A stretch of DNA of 64,000 nt from an uncultured Gemmatimonadota bacterium (GTDB lineage Bacteria; Gemmatimonadota; Gemmatimonadetes; Gemmatimonadales; Gemmatimonadaceae): positions 372,001-436,000 of the forward strand of contig CAIRYG010000011.1 in the NCBI GenBank assembly GCA_903882745.1, read 5' to 3'. A model generated the notes under the pieces. That model saw nothing but the letters and a program-made list of their open reading frames with translations, was not told the origin of the DNA and ran no database searches. This document shows, one piece after another, positions 17,267-26,365 of this stretch. The first letter of the stretch is position 1. The number at the start of each line of letters is the position of its first letter. The translations under genes were made by a program, and so were the position numbers.

Positions 17267-19437
17267 CCGAGTTCCACTCCCAAGTAATAGTTCCGAAGCG
17301 GCGCGGGCTCCAACACACGCCCCGACGCTCCGTTGATTGTGACCGCGCCGACATATGCGCGATTCGTCGCATTGTTCACTCCCGCGAACGGCGACCAGCG
17401 CACCGTCCCAACGCCCCCGCTCCCGCTGACCCGCACGTTCAACACGCCAGGACCGGTGCCATCGACCCGCTGCGTGTTCTTGTCGTCCGCAAACTGCGCA
17501 TCGCTCCAGGTGTTGTCGACCGACACCGTGGCACCCGCCAGGCGCGCATCGACTCCCACACGAATCACCCGCGCAGGGACCCCCGCCTCGTATTTCCCAT
17601 TCAACGTATCAGCCGCCGTACCGCGCGGGATGATATACCGGACGAAGCGATAATCGGCCTCAGTCCATCCGCCGGTCGCAGAAAGCCACGAAGCAATTTG
17701 CCACTGCAGGCCAAGTTCCACACCGCGATGCCGCGTGCGCCCCGCGTTGCGAAAGAACGACCGTCCATCGGTTGCAAGATACTGAATAATCGCATCGTCT
17801 GCGTACGACTCGAACACACTGAATGTGTAGGACGCGAGTCCTGCACGGCCGCGCGCACCAAGCTCCACCGTGCGGACGCGCTGTGGACCAAGGTCCGGAT
17901 TGAATCCGCCCGCGCCATCGGGCCGCGCATTCAACTCGGTCGTTGTCGGCGTCTCAAAGGCGCTCGACCAGTTGGCATACGGCGAGAACACCGCAGCCAG
18001 CGACCAGCTCACTCCAAGATGCCCGGTCGCTGCCGTCATGCTGCGCGCGCCGCTGTTATCGACTTTGTCGCCAAGAAAGTGATCGCGGGCCTCAAAGCGT
18101 AGCTGATCCCAGCGCGCACCGGCATCCAGATGCACGCGCCGAACGGGCTCCCAGGTCAGCTGCGCAAATGGGCCAATCGCCGTCACAATCTCATCCTGAA
18201 ACAGCAGCACGGTGTCGGTGGCAACGCTGGGATGCCCCCCGGTCGCCCGCGAGTTGCGCCGGATGTCGGTACTCTGCTGTGCGTCGAGCCCTGCCGCGAG
18301 CCGCGGCGCCGCCGGCCCTGCGCCAAGCGGCTGCGACGCGTCCAACCGCACGCCCGTCACCCACCGATTAATCGTCGAGTAGGTCCCGACAGTCGCGACG
18401 CTGGTACCCGCGGGGGTTGTCGCCAAGGGATTATCCACGAAGCGACGCACCACATACGCGGTGGCCGCCCACGACCGCCCCGCGGGATCGTCGTGCGACG
18501 CTCGGAGTGAGAACTGATTCTGCGAAATCGCACGACTCGCCCCACGAGCCACATTGATCGCCGCCGCGGAATCACGATTCTTGGCATACTCCGCCGCCGT
18601 CAGCGCCCCCGGATTCAGCGCCACAGGCGTCTCGGCGATGGCAGCGCGCAAGGCGAGCGTCACCCCATTCGCCAACGACCAGTCGGTCGCGGCCATCAGC
18701 TGCCGTAGGTCGGCGTTGCTGTACTGCCGCGCGCCATCCACCGTGGTTCGCGACATCGAGAGCGAGCCGACCATGTTCCCCGTACGCCCCGACGTGCGCG
18801 ACTGCCACTTCCGCAGGCCGAACGAACCCGCGGTCGTACGCAGCGTGGTCGCGAAGGGATCCGAGGCCGAAAGGTCGGTCGTGAACGCAATCACGCCACC
18901 AGAGCCGTTCCCGTAGAGCGACGATGCCGACCCACGCAACACTTCGACCCTCGCGATGTCGCCCAGATCGATGTTGGTGAGCTGACTCTGCCCATCCGGA
19001 AGCGACTGTGGCACCCCGTCGAGCAACACCTTCACGCCGCGCATGCCAAAGTTGGCGCGCGCACCGGCACCCCGGATCGAGATGCGCTGATCCACGGAGT
19101 AGTTGTAGCGGTTGGACACCACGACGCCAGGCACGCTCGACAGCGCTTCGTCCACGCCGAGTGTGGCACGTCCGTCGCGGAGCTGCGACGTGGTCACAAC
19201 GCCGACCGCCCAGGGCGCAACGTCCGCCTGCGCGTCGGTGCGGGTAATCGTTACGCGCACGGCGGCGACCCGTCGCGCGGAGTCAGCGCGCGCAGCGCGG
19301 GCAGCGCTGTCAGCAGCTGTACCCTGCGCAGCGAGCAGCGGAGGTACAGTCGCAAGCGCAACCAGCGCAACCAGCGCAACGCGCGCAGAGCGCGCGACCA
19401 GCGCGGACGGAAGTAACCGGGTAAATCGTGGCAGCAT
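17248..19437 (-). CDS. TonB-dependent outer-membrane receptor
   Basis: Receptor of about 729 residues. A signal peptide (MLPRFTRLLPSAL onward, cleavage near LAAQG) precedes a plug domain at about 60-170 with GVDEALSSVPGVVVSNR, SIRGAGARANFGMRG and LRGSASSLYGNGSGGVI. A 22-strand barrel ends in YYLGVELGWRAAR. It should take up a TonB-energised ligand such as a siderophore, vitamin or sugar; no ligand-specific motif or FecR/ECF neighbour is seen. The start at 19437 is preferred because the signal peptide begins there. TATTCT lies seven bases upstream (19450-19445). The downstream SET gene overlaps its stop. Confidence 0.9.
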   Translation of the reverse strand: MLPRFTRLLPSALVARSARVALVALVALATVPPLLAAQGTAADSAARAARADSARRVAAVRVTITRTDAQADVAPWAVGVVTTSQLRDGRATLGVDEALSSVPGVVVSNRYNYSVDQRISIRGAGARANFGMRGVKVLLDGVPQSLPDGQSQLTNIDLGDIARVEVLRGSASSLYGNGSGGVIAFTTDLSASDPFATTLRTTAGSFGLRKWQSRTSGRTGNMVGSLSMSRTTVDGARQYSNADLRQLMAATDWSLANGVTLALRAAIAETPVALNPGALTAAEYAKNRDSAAAINVARGASRAISQNQFSLRASHDDPAGRSWAATAYVVRRFVDNPLATTPAGTSVATVGTYSTINRWVTGVRLDASQPLGAGPAAPRLAAGLDAQQSTDIRRNSRATGGHPSVATDTVLLFQDEIVTAIGPFAQLTWEPVRRVHLDAGARWDQLRFEARDHFLGDKVDNSGARSMTAATGHLGVSWSLAAVFSPYANWSSAFETPTTTELNARPDGAGGFNPDLGPQRVRTVELGARGRAGLASYTFSVFESYADDAIIQYLATDGRSFFRNAGRTRHRGVELGLQWQIASWLSATGGWTEADYRFVRYIIPRGTAADTLNGKYEAGVPARVIRVGVDARLAGATVSVDNTWSDAQFADDKNTQRVDGTGPGVLNVRVSGSGGVGTVRWSPFAGVNNATNRAYVGAVTINGASGRVLEPAPLRNYYLGVELGWRAAR
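19356..19380. repeat. 9-base tandem repeat in the TonB receptor signal peptide
   Basis: Two full and one partial copies of GCGCAACCA (plus strand) encode the VALVALVAL core of the signal peptide. A change in copy number would alter the hydrophobic length by three residues per unit. Confidence 0.55.
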
Positions 19438-19444
19438 ATCCAGA

Positions 19445-19450
19445 AGAATA
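19445..19450 (-). promoter_or_regulatory. -10-like TATTCT seven bases before the TonB receptor ATG
   Basis: TATTCT-N7-ATG on the minus strand fits the leaderless or near-leaderless pattern found across this window. Confidence 0.35.
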
Positions 19451-19497
19451 GCATCCGCCGTGCCACATCGTACGGTGCGCCGTACCAAGGACTTGCG

Positions 19498-20091
19498 GTG
19501 CACCCGTTGAGTATTTATGCATTGTTCGTGCATAATCTCGCAGAACCCCTCCTGCCCTTCACGGCTAACACCGCCGGACCAGCGCTCCTCGCTGAGCCGT
19601 GCGCACCGTGCAGTACAGCCGCCCCGTCGGTCACGGTCCGGCGCGCTCAGCTGGTTGATGTGCTACAACTGTGCGCGCTCGTGAATAGCTATGCCGCCGA
19701 GAAGTTGCTCCTCCCCCGCTCCACCGAGCATATCGCCCTGGCACTCGATAACTACACCGTGACCGTCGATGCCGGTGGTCGCGTGCTCGCCTGCGCGGCA
19801 CTCACGGAGTATTCGCCATCCATTGCCGAGATCTCGTCCGTCGCGGTCCTTCGTGAGCTGCAGGGTCGCGGCTACGGCGCACAGGTGGTCCTCGCGGCGG
19901 AGCAGGTCGCGCGGCAACGGGGCTTCACACACGTGTTCGCCATGAGCCTCGCCGAACAGTTCTTCCTCTCCCTCGACTATCGACCGACGCCACTCCACGA
20001 ATACCCCGAGAAAGTCGCGCGCTACAGCGACCTCGAGGCCTCAGGCATCGAAATCCTGCCGAAGAGTTGCTTCCGCAAGGCGCTCGCCTAG
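19498..20091 (+). CDS. GNAT acetyltransferase, N-acetylglutamate synthase type
   Basis: GNAT domain at about residues 46-180 of a 197-residue product. EISSVAVLRELQGRGYG is the acetyl-CoA-binding loop, and the order of elements (PSTEH-like region, VLACAAL, FFLSLDYRP, LPKSCFRKAL) resembles the stand-alone acetyltransferase domain of ArgA-type N-acetylglutamate synthases. It may start arginine biosynthesis, but no other arg gene is nearby. The start is doubtful: GTG at 19498 has no Shine-Dalgarno, GTG at 19528 is an alternative, and both lie in or before a promoter-like/inverted-repeat element. Confidence 0.75.
   Translation: MHPLSIYALFVHNLAEPLLPFTANTAGPALLAEPCAPCSTAAPSVTVRRAQLVDVLQLCALVNSYAAEKLLLPRSTEHIALALDNYTVTVDAGGRVLACAALTEYSPSIAEISSVAVLRELQGRGYGAQVVLAAEQVARQRGFTHVFAMSLAEQFFLSLDYRPTPLHEYPEKVARYSDLEASGIEILPKSCFRKALA
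19507..19536. promoter_or_regulatory. Inverted repeat with promoter-like elements before the GNAT gene
   Basis: Perfect 7-bp arms TTATGCA (19515-19521) and TGCATAA (19529-19535) flank a 7-base spacer in an AT-rich island. On the plus strand TTGAGT (19507-19512), 18 bases, then CATAAT (19531-19536) resembles a -35/-10 pair. This lies between divergent genes, so it may be an operator for either. Confidence 0.4.
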
Positions 20092-20133
20092 CTCCTCAGC
20101 ACCCGAAGTCAAAGGCCGTCATCGGACGGTAGC

Positions 20134-21879
20134 CTACCGCTTAAAAAACCGCTCCACTCGGCTCCGCAACCATCCCTGGATGCCGTCGTTGTCGGCCAGC
20201 ACCTCGCGCACCGCTTCGCGCCATGCCTCCTGCATCGCGGCGGCGTCGGTGAACCGTTTATCCGGATCCGCTTCCAGCCCGCGACGAAGCCACCCAGCAA
20301 CCGGAGCCGCGAAGCCGTCGAGATTAACGCGCCCTGAGAGTTGCATCGCCAACAGCGCGCGCGAATCATCGGCCTGGAACGGCGGCTCGCCTGTGAGCAC
20401 GAAGTAGACGATCGCGGCAATCGAAAACAAATCCGCCGACTCACCCTGCGGTTCGCCCAAGAGTTGCTCCGGCGGCGCAAAGGTCGGCGTACCGCTCGAA
20501 CCGGCGAGCTCTTCCCCCATGGCATTCGCGATGCCGAAATCGGCAATCCGCCACCTGTGGTAGCGGTCAATCAGTAAGTTCTCCGGCTTCAGGTCGCGAT
20601 GGAGAATCCCCGCATCGTGCGCCACCTTGAGCCCATCGAGGCAGCCATCCACCTCTTCCGCAATCTGATCCAGCGGCTGCGGCCCGGAGCGACGCACGAG
20701 GTCGGCCACCGAGCCTTCCTCCTCGAGCTCCATGATGTACCAGTGCACGCCCGCCTTGGAATCCCAATCGTAGATCGGCACAATCGACGGATGCTGCAAG
20801 CGCGCCGCCATCTGCGCCTCGCGACGAAAGCGTGCGACCGCTTCGTCACTCTTGGCCACCGCGGGATGCAACATCTTGAGCGCGACTTCGCGCTGCAGCG
20901 TGAGATCACGCACGCGCCACACCGAACCGAACATGCCGGCGCCGAGCGAGGCCAACACTTCGAAGTCATCACCGGTCGCCCAGCGAAGGCGCGCCTCTTC
21001 ACTCACCGCCTTATACTCGCCGGACGCCATTTCGACGCCGAGCCCTGAGGTCCCCGACGCAGAGATTTTGTCGAGCGCGCGCAAGAGCGACGTCACCGAG
21101 TGAAAACGATCAGACGGATTCGACGACAGCGCACGATCGAGCAACTCCGCCACATTCGCGGGGCAATCGGGCCGCACCAGGCGAATCGGCGGAATCTCCG
21201 AGCGCGGCGGCAGTTCGCCTGTCAGCATCAAGAAACAGGTCGCTGCGAGCTGCCACTGATCAGACAGCTGCGTGGGTGCCCACACCCCCGGCTCCCACTC
21301 TGGCGGCATCGGCGTGAACGCCGAGTCCGGCTGCAGTCCCGCAGGAATCGCCTTTGACGGCAGCGCCCATTGCCACCCCAGCACCCACACGCGCCCCGCC
21401 GGGGTCACATACGCGGTGTCTGGCGACACCGCACCGTGATGGTCGCCGGCATCATGCAGGTAGGCAACCGCCGATCCGACGGCACGCAAAATGCGCAGCA
21501 CGTCAGGAATCGGCTCCACGCCGATCCGACGCACGCGAGCGCCAACCGTTTCACCCGCAATCCAGCGCCGCAAAAACCCTGGACCACGTCGACTATCCGA
21601 CGTGTGGGTCCAAAAATGGTACGTCGTGGGAATCGCCGGATGATTGCGGTGTGCGAGCTCGCGCGCTTCCTGAAACAACCACTCGGCATGTGCGGGATCC
21701 GGCACCGTCACCAGCGCGAGTGAGCGCCCAAGTGCATCGACAATCTCCTGCGCATGTCGATGGCCCGAATACAAGCCATTCGGAACCCACTTCCACCCCG
21801 GCGGCAACTGCCATGACGCGAGGTGCGGCGGGATCTCCGTAGTCCGAACAGAAAGTGGTGAGGTGGTCTCTGGCATCAC
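20134..21879 (-). CDS. Ser/Thr protein kinase with N-terminal pseudokinase domain
   Basis: Two kinase-like domains in one 581-residue cytoplasmic protein. Residues about 40-270 have the kinase fold order but lack the key residues: the catalytic loop reads HHGAVSPDTAYV (no HRD), the DFG site reads LGW (167-169), and the strand that should hold the ATP lysine reads LALVTV. Residues about 305-560 form a complete Hanks-type kinase: glycine loop LGAGMFGSV, Lys335, HRDLKPEN (427-434, Asp429), DFG at 447-449 and an APPEQL P+1 region. The C-terminus is polar and has no membrane span. The start lies 12 bases after the stop of the large histidine kinase, so the two are in one operon. Confidence 0.9.
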   Translation of the reverse strand: MMPETTSPLSVRTTEIPPHLASWQLPPGWKWVPNGLYSGHRHAQEIVDALGRSLALVTVPDPAHAEWLFQEARELAHRNHPAIPTTYHFWTHTSDSRRGPGFLRRWIAGETVGARVRRIGVEPIPDVLRILRAVGSAVAYLHDAGDHHGAVSPDTAYVTPAGRVWVLGWQWALPSKAIPAGLQPDSAFTPMPPEWEPGVWAPTQLSDQWQLAATCFLMLTGELPPRSEIPPIRLVRPDCPANVAELLDRALSSNPSDRFHSVTSLLRALDKISASGTSGLGVEMASGEYKAVSEEARLRWATGDDFEVLASLGAGMFGSVWRVRDLTLQREVALKMLHPAVAKSDEAVARFRREAQMAARLQHPSIVPIYDWDSKAGVHWYIMELEEEGSVADLVRRSGPQPLDQIAEEVDGCLDGLKVAHDAGILHRDLKPENLLIDRYHRWRIADFGIANAMGEELAGSSGTPTFAPPEQLLGEPQGESADLFSIAAIVYFVLTGEPPFQADDSRALLAMQLSGRVNLDGFAAPVAGWLRRGLEADPDKRFTDAAAMQEAWREAVREVLADNDGIQGWLRSRVERFFKR

Positions 21880-21891
21880 TCGTGAAAGTTG

Positions 21892-24800
21892 TCAGGTGGC
21901 GCGAGCGAGAGCCAGTGCAATTCGCACCTGCGTACCCTGATGACCGGGCTCCGTGCTGCTCGCCACCATGATGTTGCCGCCCCACCCTTCAATGATCCGG
22001 CGACTGATCGCCAGCCCCAGCCCGCTCCCGCTGGTGCGCGTCGAGAAGTGCGGCTCGAAAATGCGAGGGAGAGCGGCATCAGGAATCCCTTGCCCGTCAT
22101 CGGCAACGGTAATGGTCACCTGATCGCCCGAGACCGCAACGGTCGTGGTGACGGTCCGCGACTCCGCGAGTCGCGCATTCTCGAGCAAGTTGAGCAGCAC
22201 TTCGCGCAGCTCCGCGGCACGCGCCATCGCCATACACTTCAACTCCGTGCCAGCAATCGTCCACTGCACGCCATCCTCGCCCATGCGCTCGAGCTCCACC
22301 ACATCGTGCACCACACGCGCGGTGTCGACAGGCTCTGCCGGGAGGCGCTCCGCAGGCACGGTGCCGAACTGACTAAACGAACGCGCGACTTCGTCCAACC
22401 GATCGATTTCGCCAAGCATGCGCGTGACATTATCGTCGAGCACCTTATCAAAATCGACGCGGGGGTCCTGGCGCGCGCGACGGAGATGCTGCATCCCGAG
22501 TCGCATCGGCGTCAGTGGATTCTTGATTTCATGCGCGACCTGGCGCGCCATTTCGCCCCACGCGAGCACGCGTTGCGCGCGTGCTTCCTGTTCGCGGCTC
22601 GCCTCAAGATCATGCGCCATCTGCCGGAACGCCGTGAACACGGGCTGAAACTCCGCGGGAGGATCTGTGGCAAGCCGTGGCTCGCGTTCGCCGGCCGCGA
22701 GTGCGAGCGCCCCGCGCTGCAATGCGCCGATCGGCAACGATAACTGCCGCGCGGCGAATCCCGACAACACGAGTGCACCAAGTCCGCCAAGCGCGGTTGC
22801 GAAGAGCACGAAGATGCCGAGGTCACGACTGCGTCGATCAAGGGCGAGGTCGTCGGTACGCGCCGGCGCTGCAAGCACCACCTGTGCCACGCCGGCATCG
22901 GAGCCGCGGTAGCCGAAGTGAATCGGTGAGCTTCCGACCAGCTCTTCGCTCCCCGCCGTGATATCGTCACGCTCCAGGAGACTGCGCGCCGCGGCGGATG
23001 GCAGCAGCCGCCCAACCGGCGACAGCGCTTCGAGAATCGGATCGCTCGCCCCAACCATTACGCCGTTGGCAAAGAGGAGCAGCGGGGTCTCAAATCGGTC
23101 CGCGACTTCGCTGAGCCGCAGACTGTCGGTGGTCACGGCCACGCCGCGCAGCAGCTCACGCACCAGCAGGTCGCGCGCCTGCTGCTCGTCGCTCTGCAGG
23201 CGGCTGTAGCTCCACGACGCAAAGGCACCCGCCGGTATGACGAAGAAGGCAAAGAGTGCGAAGGTCAGCTGCGCGCGATACGACCGCAACCAACGACGGC
23301 GCTGCCAGCGCAGCCAGCGGAAGAACGCGCCGTCGGCCACCACGAGTAGCGACCAGAGCACCCCAAAGAGCAACAGATCCAACAGCACCATCAGAGCGCC
23401 ACGCGGTGCCAGTGCCTCGTAGCCGCGCAACTCAACCGTCGCATGCACCCGCGAGACCCGCGTCCCGTTCGGCTCCGGCAAAAAGAAGTCGCCGTGGAGT
23501 TCATTCTGCCGGCGTTCCCACCCGGCAGTCGTCGACGCGCGTTTCTCGTCGTGACGCAGCGAGTACGGCGGCTCGGCGAGTGGCATTGGCGCCATGCCGA
23601 TCAAGGCACCGAATGGATCGCGTGACATCAGCCGTGTGCGCGGCGCGACCACCACGGTGGTCACCGACCGGTCGGCGTGCGGCACCGAGAGCACCACGTA
23701 AATGCCGGGAATCCCCGCGACCGTGCGGATGGTGGGTTCGAGGTCGTTGGCGGCGGCGCGCGCGAGCAGGTCGAGCCCGGTGGGGATCCCGGGCCCCACG
23801 TTCACGCGAAGATCCGCGGTCATATGGCCGGCCCCGTCCCAACTCGACAGCTCGACAGGAAAATCCGCGCTCGCCAGATCCGACGCCGCATAGTCCGACA
23901 GCAACTCCAACCGACTCCGTGGCGCGCGCTGTGGGTTCAGTTGTGCGGTAAAGCGCTGGAGGTACGCGGCCGCTTCCACATCGGCAGTGCGAAGCCCCTG
24001 CACATCGCGTTCCGCCATCTGCACCCGCGCGCGGACCACTTGTCCCCATGTGAGCGCGCTGGCGCCGCTCGCCGCAACGATGGCGGTTGCAAGCACGGCC
24101 CCGCGCCCCGCGCGCGCAAACGCCAAGGCAACAATCGCGGCAACCCAGAGCACCGGATACAGCGCGGGGAATGCCCCCGGCGCCCGAATGAGCGCCGGCG
24201 CCAGCAGCGCGGAAATCGCGGCGATCGCGGGGGCAATCCAGAGCGGCAATCCAAGAACACCACGCAGCGCCGCGCGCCCCGCGGCAACGCCGGCGAGCAA
24301 CACGGTGACCGCGGCGAGGAACATCGTCACCTGCCACGCCAGCCAGAGCCCGGTGGTCACACCACCGGTCGGGAGCTGGACACCGCGGGCCAAATCACCC
24401 AAGGCAATCGGACCGATGCTCGCAATCAGCAAGACGCCCACAACCGCCACCGCGCGATTCCCAATCCGCAGCCGCGCGCGCAGCGCGGTGAGCAACGCCA
24501 TGAGCACCAGCGCGCATGAAATGGCGAGCGCCCCGATGCTCCCAGTAAAGGGCCCACCCTTCGCCACGTAGTAGAACGCTGGGTTGAACATCGGGGTGGC
24601 GTTCGAGAAGCTCGAGAGCGGAACGATCACCACCGACGTCAACGCGACGCTGAGCCCGGTCAACCGCGAGACCACCCCCCCACCCCGCCAGGTGGCGGCG
24701 AGCAGGAGGAGAAGACAGGCCGCCAATACGAGTCCTGACTGCGCACGCCCGTGCTCCAGGTTGCGCGCACCAATCATCTCGGGCGGCGGTGCGACGCCGC

Positions 24801-25545
24801 GGAAGCCCAGAATCGGAAATCCCGCCAGCGACAAAATGGTCAGCGAGTCTCGCGCCGCGGAGGTCACATCCTCGTAGACGAACCCCGCCACCCCGGTTTC
24901 CTTCACGACCGCGCGATCGAGCGGCGTCACCAAGTTGTCGGCGGGGGGTTCCGCATGAATCACCGCCTCAGCGATCGCGCGATCCGTTCCGCGCCCCGCA
25001 ATCGCGTACAGCGTCAGATAAAAGGGCGTGCCAATGGCGCCGACCGGCCCCGCGAGCGAATCGACCGGTGCGACCATGCGCCCGGCCCACGCGAACGGCA
25101 CACCGCCGCGCACCAACGTAATCGCTCGATGCGCCTGTCCCGACCGGAGGGATTCTGCCCCAGCAAATGCAGCGGTTGGCTCGCTCGGCAAATCGAGCGC
25201 GTCGTTCGCGGCCCGCTGTAGGGCGGCGGCCTCCGCCTCCAACACCCGCGCCAGCGCTGCCGCCCCATGGAGCTCGACCGCGGCCTGCGATGCCCGTGGC
25301 GACGCCGCGTCGGTCGCGCGCTGGCGTTCCGCCCGCGCCACCAACACCAGCAGCACACTCCCCATCGCCAGGAAGGCAACCCGCGGCCAGACACGCCGCG
25401 AACTCCAGGTCGCGGCGGCGCACCACACCAGGCCGGCGGCCAATGCCAAGACGGCAACGACCGACGGCGCCCGAAGCCACGCCGCACCGGCAAGGACGGT
25501 AGCGGTGGCGCTCATTGCCCACCAGGGACTGAAATGACCTCTCAC
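21892..25545 (-). CDS. Large multi-pass sensor histidine kinase (NtrY-like)
   Basis: Membrane sensor kinase of 1217 aa. The first part has about 14 hydrophobic spans interrupted by periplasmic regions (about 65-250 and 500-720) and a second sensor loop before the last span. HAMP occupies about 905-965. The H-box is VAHEIKNPLTPMRL with His near 1005, and the ATPase domain carries N-box NLLENAR, VADDGQGIPD and SGSGLGL. The HExKNPLTP motif is typical of NtrY/NtrB-type kinases. No response regulator lies nearby; the next gene in the operon is the pseudokinase-kinase. The GTG at 25545 is chosen because TATAAT stands exactly six bases upstream; MSATATV at 25515 is the alternative. Confidence 0.88.
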   Translation of the reverse strand: MRGHFSPWWAMSATATVLAGAAWLRAPSVVAVLALAAGLVWCAAATWSSRRVWPRVAFLAMGSVLLVLVARAERQRATDAASPRASQAAVELHGAAALARVLEAEAAALQRAANDALDLPSEPTAAFAGAESLRSGQAHRAITLVRGGVPFAWAGRMVAPVDSLAGPVGAIGTPFYLTLYAIAGRGTDRAIAEAVIHAEPPADNLVTPLDRAVVKETGVAGFVYEDVTSAARDSLTILSLAGFPILGFRGVAPPPEMIGARNLEHGRAQSGLVLAACLLLLLAATWRGGGVVSRLTGLSVALTSVVIVPLSSFSNATPMFNPAFYYVAKGGPFTGSIGALAISCALVLMALLTALRARLRIGNRAVAVVGVLLIASIGPIALGDLARGVQLPTGGVTTGLWLAWQVTMFLAAVTVLLAGVAAGRAALRGVLGLPLWIAPAIAAISALLAPALIRAPGAFPALYPVLWVAAIVALAFARAGRGAVLATAIVAASGASALTWGQVVRARVQMAERDVQGLRTADVEAAAYLQRFTAQLNPQRAPRSRLELLSDYAASDLASADFPVELSSWDGAGHMTADLRVNVGPGIPTGLDLLARAAANDLEPTIRTVAGIPGIYVVLSVPHADRSVTTVVVAPRTRLMSRDPFGALIGMAPMPLAEPPYSLRHDEKRASTTAGWERRQNELHGDFFLPEPNGTRVSRVHATVELRGYEALAPRGALMVLLDLLLFGVLWSLLVVADGAFFRWLRWQRRRWLRSYRAQLTFALFAFFVIPAGAFASWSYSRLQSDEQQARDLLVRELLRGVAVTTDSLRLSEVADRFETPLLLFANGVMVGASDPILEALSPVGRLLPSAAARSLLERDDITAGSEELVGSSPIHFGYRGSDAGVAQVVLAAPARTDDLALDRRSRDLGIFVLFATALGGLGALVLSGFAARQLSLPIGALQRGALALAAGEREPRLATDPPAEFQPVFTAFRQMAHDLEASREQEARAQRVLAWGEMARQVAHEIKNPLTPMRLGMQHLRRARQDPRVDFDKVLDDNVTRMLGEIDRLDEVARSFSQFGTVPAERLPAEPVDTARVVHDVVELERMGEDGVQWTIAGTELKCMAMARAAELREVLLNLLENARLAESRTVTTTVAVSGDQVTITVADDGQGIPDAALPRIFEPHFSTRTSGSGLGLAISRRIIEGWGGNIMVASSTEPGHQGTQVRIALALARAT

Positions 25546-25551
25546 GGTTGG

Positions 25552-25557
25552 ATTATA
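25552..25557 (-). promoter_or_regulatory. -10 TATAAT six bases before the histidine kinase GTG
   Basis: TATAAT-N6-GTG on the minus strand. With normal -10 to +1 spacing the transcript would begin at the start codon itself, so the mRNA would be leaderless. Confidence 0.55.
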
Positions 25558-25602
25558 CCACCGCAGAGCACGAAACGCTCCATTTTTCGGGTGGCTTCCG
25601 AT

Positions 25603-25608
25603 TATCTT
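25603..25608 (+). promoter_or_regulatory. -10 TATCTT six bases before the ATG at 25615
   Basis: TATCTT-N6-ATG, the same hexamer and spacing as before bshB1 and before the SRP RNA. It diverges from the histidine kinase promoter about 50 bases away. Confidence 0.5.
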
Positions 25609-25614
25609 TTATGG

Positions 25615-26298
25615 ATGCCCCCGAAGCTCCTGCTCGCCGCCCTCGCCCTCGCCACCGCCCTCCCCGCGGTCGCGAACGCGCAGGTCACCTCGTTGGACGA
25701 GGGAAGCTTTTCCCTCAGCCGCGACGGCGAGCTCACGGGCCACGAAAATTTCTCCATTCGGAGCACCCCAGGAGCCCGCGATCGCGTCATCATCGCCCGC
25801 GCGACGGTGCTCACTGGCACACGCCGCGTCGACCCGATTCTCAGCGCAGACAGCAGCGGATTCCCCGTGGCCTACCAGTCGCAAGTCAAAGTCGACGGTC
25901 ACGAGGTCCAGCGGTACTCCGGAAGCACGACAGGAACCCACTACGCCTCACGGGCGCAAATCCCCGACGGGGAGTCCGCGCGCGAGTTCCGGCTCCTCCC
26001 GGGGACGGTCGCCGTCGATGACGAGATTGTGCACCACCTCTGGTTCATTGCCCGCCGCGGGGTGGGCGCCGTGGTCCCCGTCTTGGTGCCGAACCGCAAC
26101 GTGCTCGAACAGGTTCGGGTTGAAGGGGTAGGACTCGAGCGGCTCCGGGTGGATACGCGCGACCTCGAGGTCACCCATCTCCGCCTCGTCACCCTGGGTA
26201 CCAACGTCACACGGGACGTCTGGCTGGACACCGACGGACGGCTCGTAAAAGCAAAGATCCCCGCCCTCCGGCTCGACGCGGTGCGCGATGACCGCTAA
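25615..26298 (+). CDS. Secreted protein of unknown function
   Basis: Product of 227 residues with a signal peptide (PPKLLLAALALATALPAVANAQ). The mature part is beta-rich, with no known catalytic motif; VTSLDEGSFSLSRDGELTGHENF and WLDTDGRLVKAKIPAL recall lipid-binding or DUF3108-like periplasmic proteins, but I cannot assign it. It lies just before the TolC gene and may belong to the same export operon. The ATG at 25615 follows the TATCTT-N6 pattern; the much longer upstream frame lies antisense to the histidine kinase and is rejected. Confidence 0.75.
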   Translation: MPPKLLLAALALATALPAVANAQVTSLDEGSFSLSRDGELTGHENFSIRSTPGARDRVIIARATVLTGTRRVDPILSADSSGFPVAYQSQVKVDGHEVQRYSGSTTGTHYASRAQIPDGESAREFRLLPGTVAVDDEIVHHLWFIARRGVGAVVPVLVPNRNVLEQVRVEGVGLERLRVDTRDLEVTHLRLVTLGTNVTRDVWLDTDGRLVKAKIPALRLDAVRDDR

Positions 26299-26365
26299 CC
26301 CGCTGAAACCTCACGGAGCCTCCCTCCGTAGGGCCTTGTGCCACCACCTTCAGGAATCGACCTTG

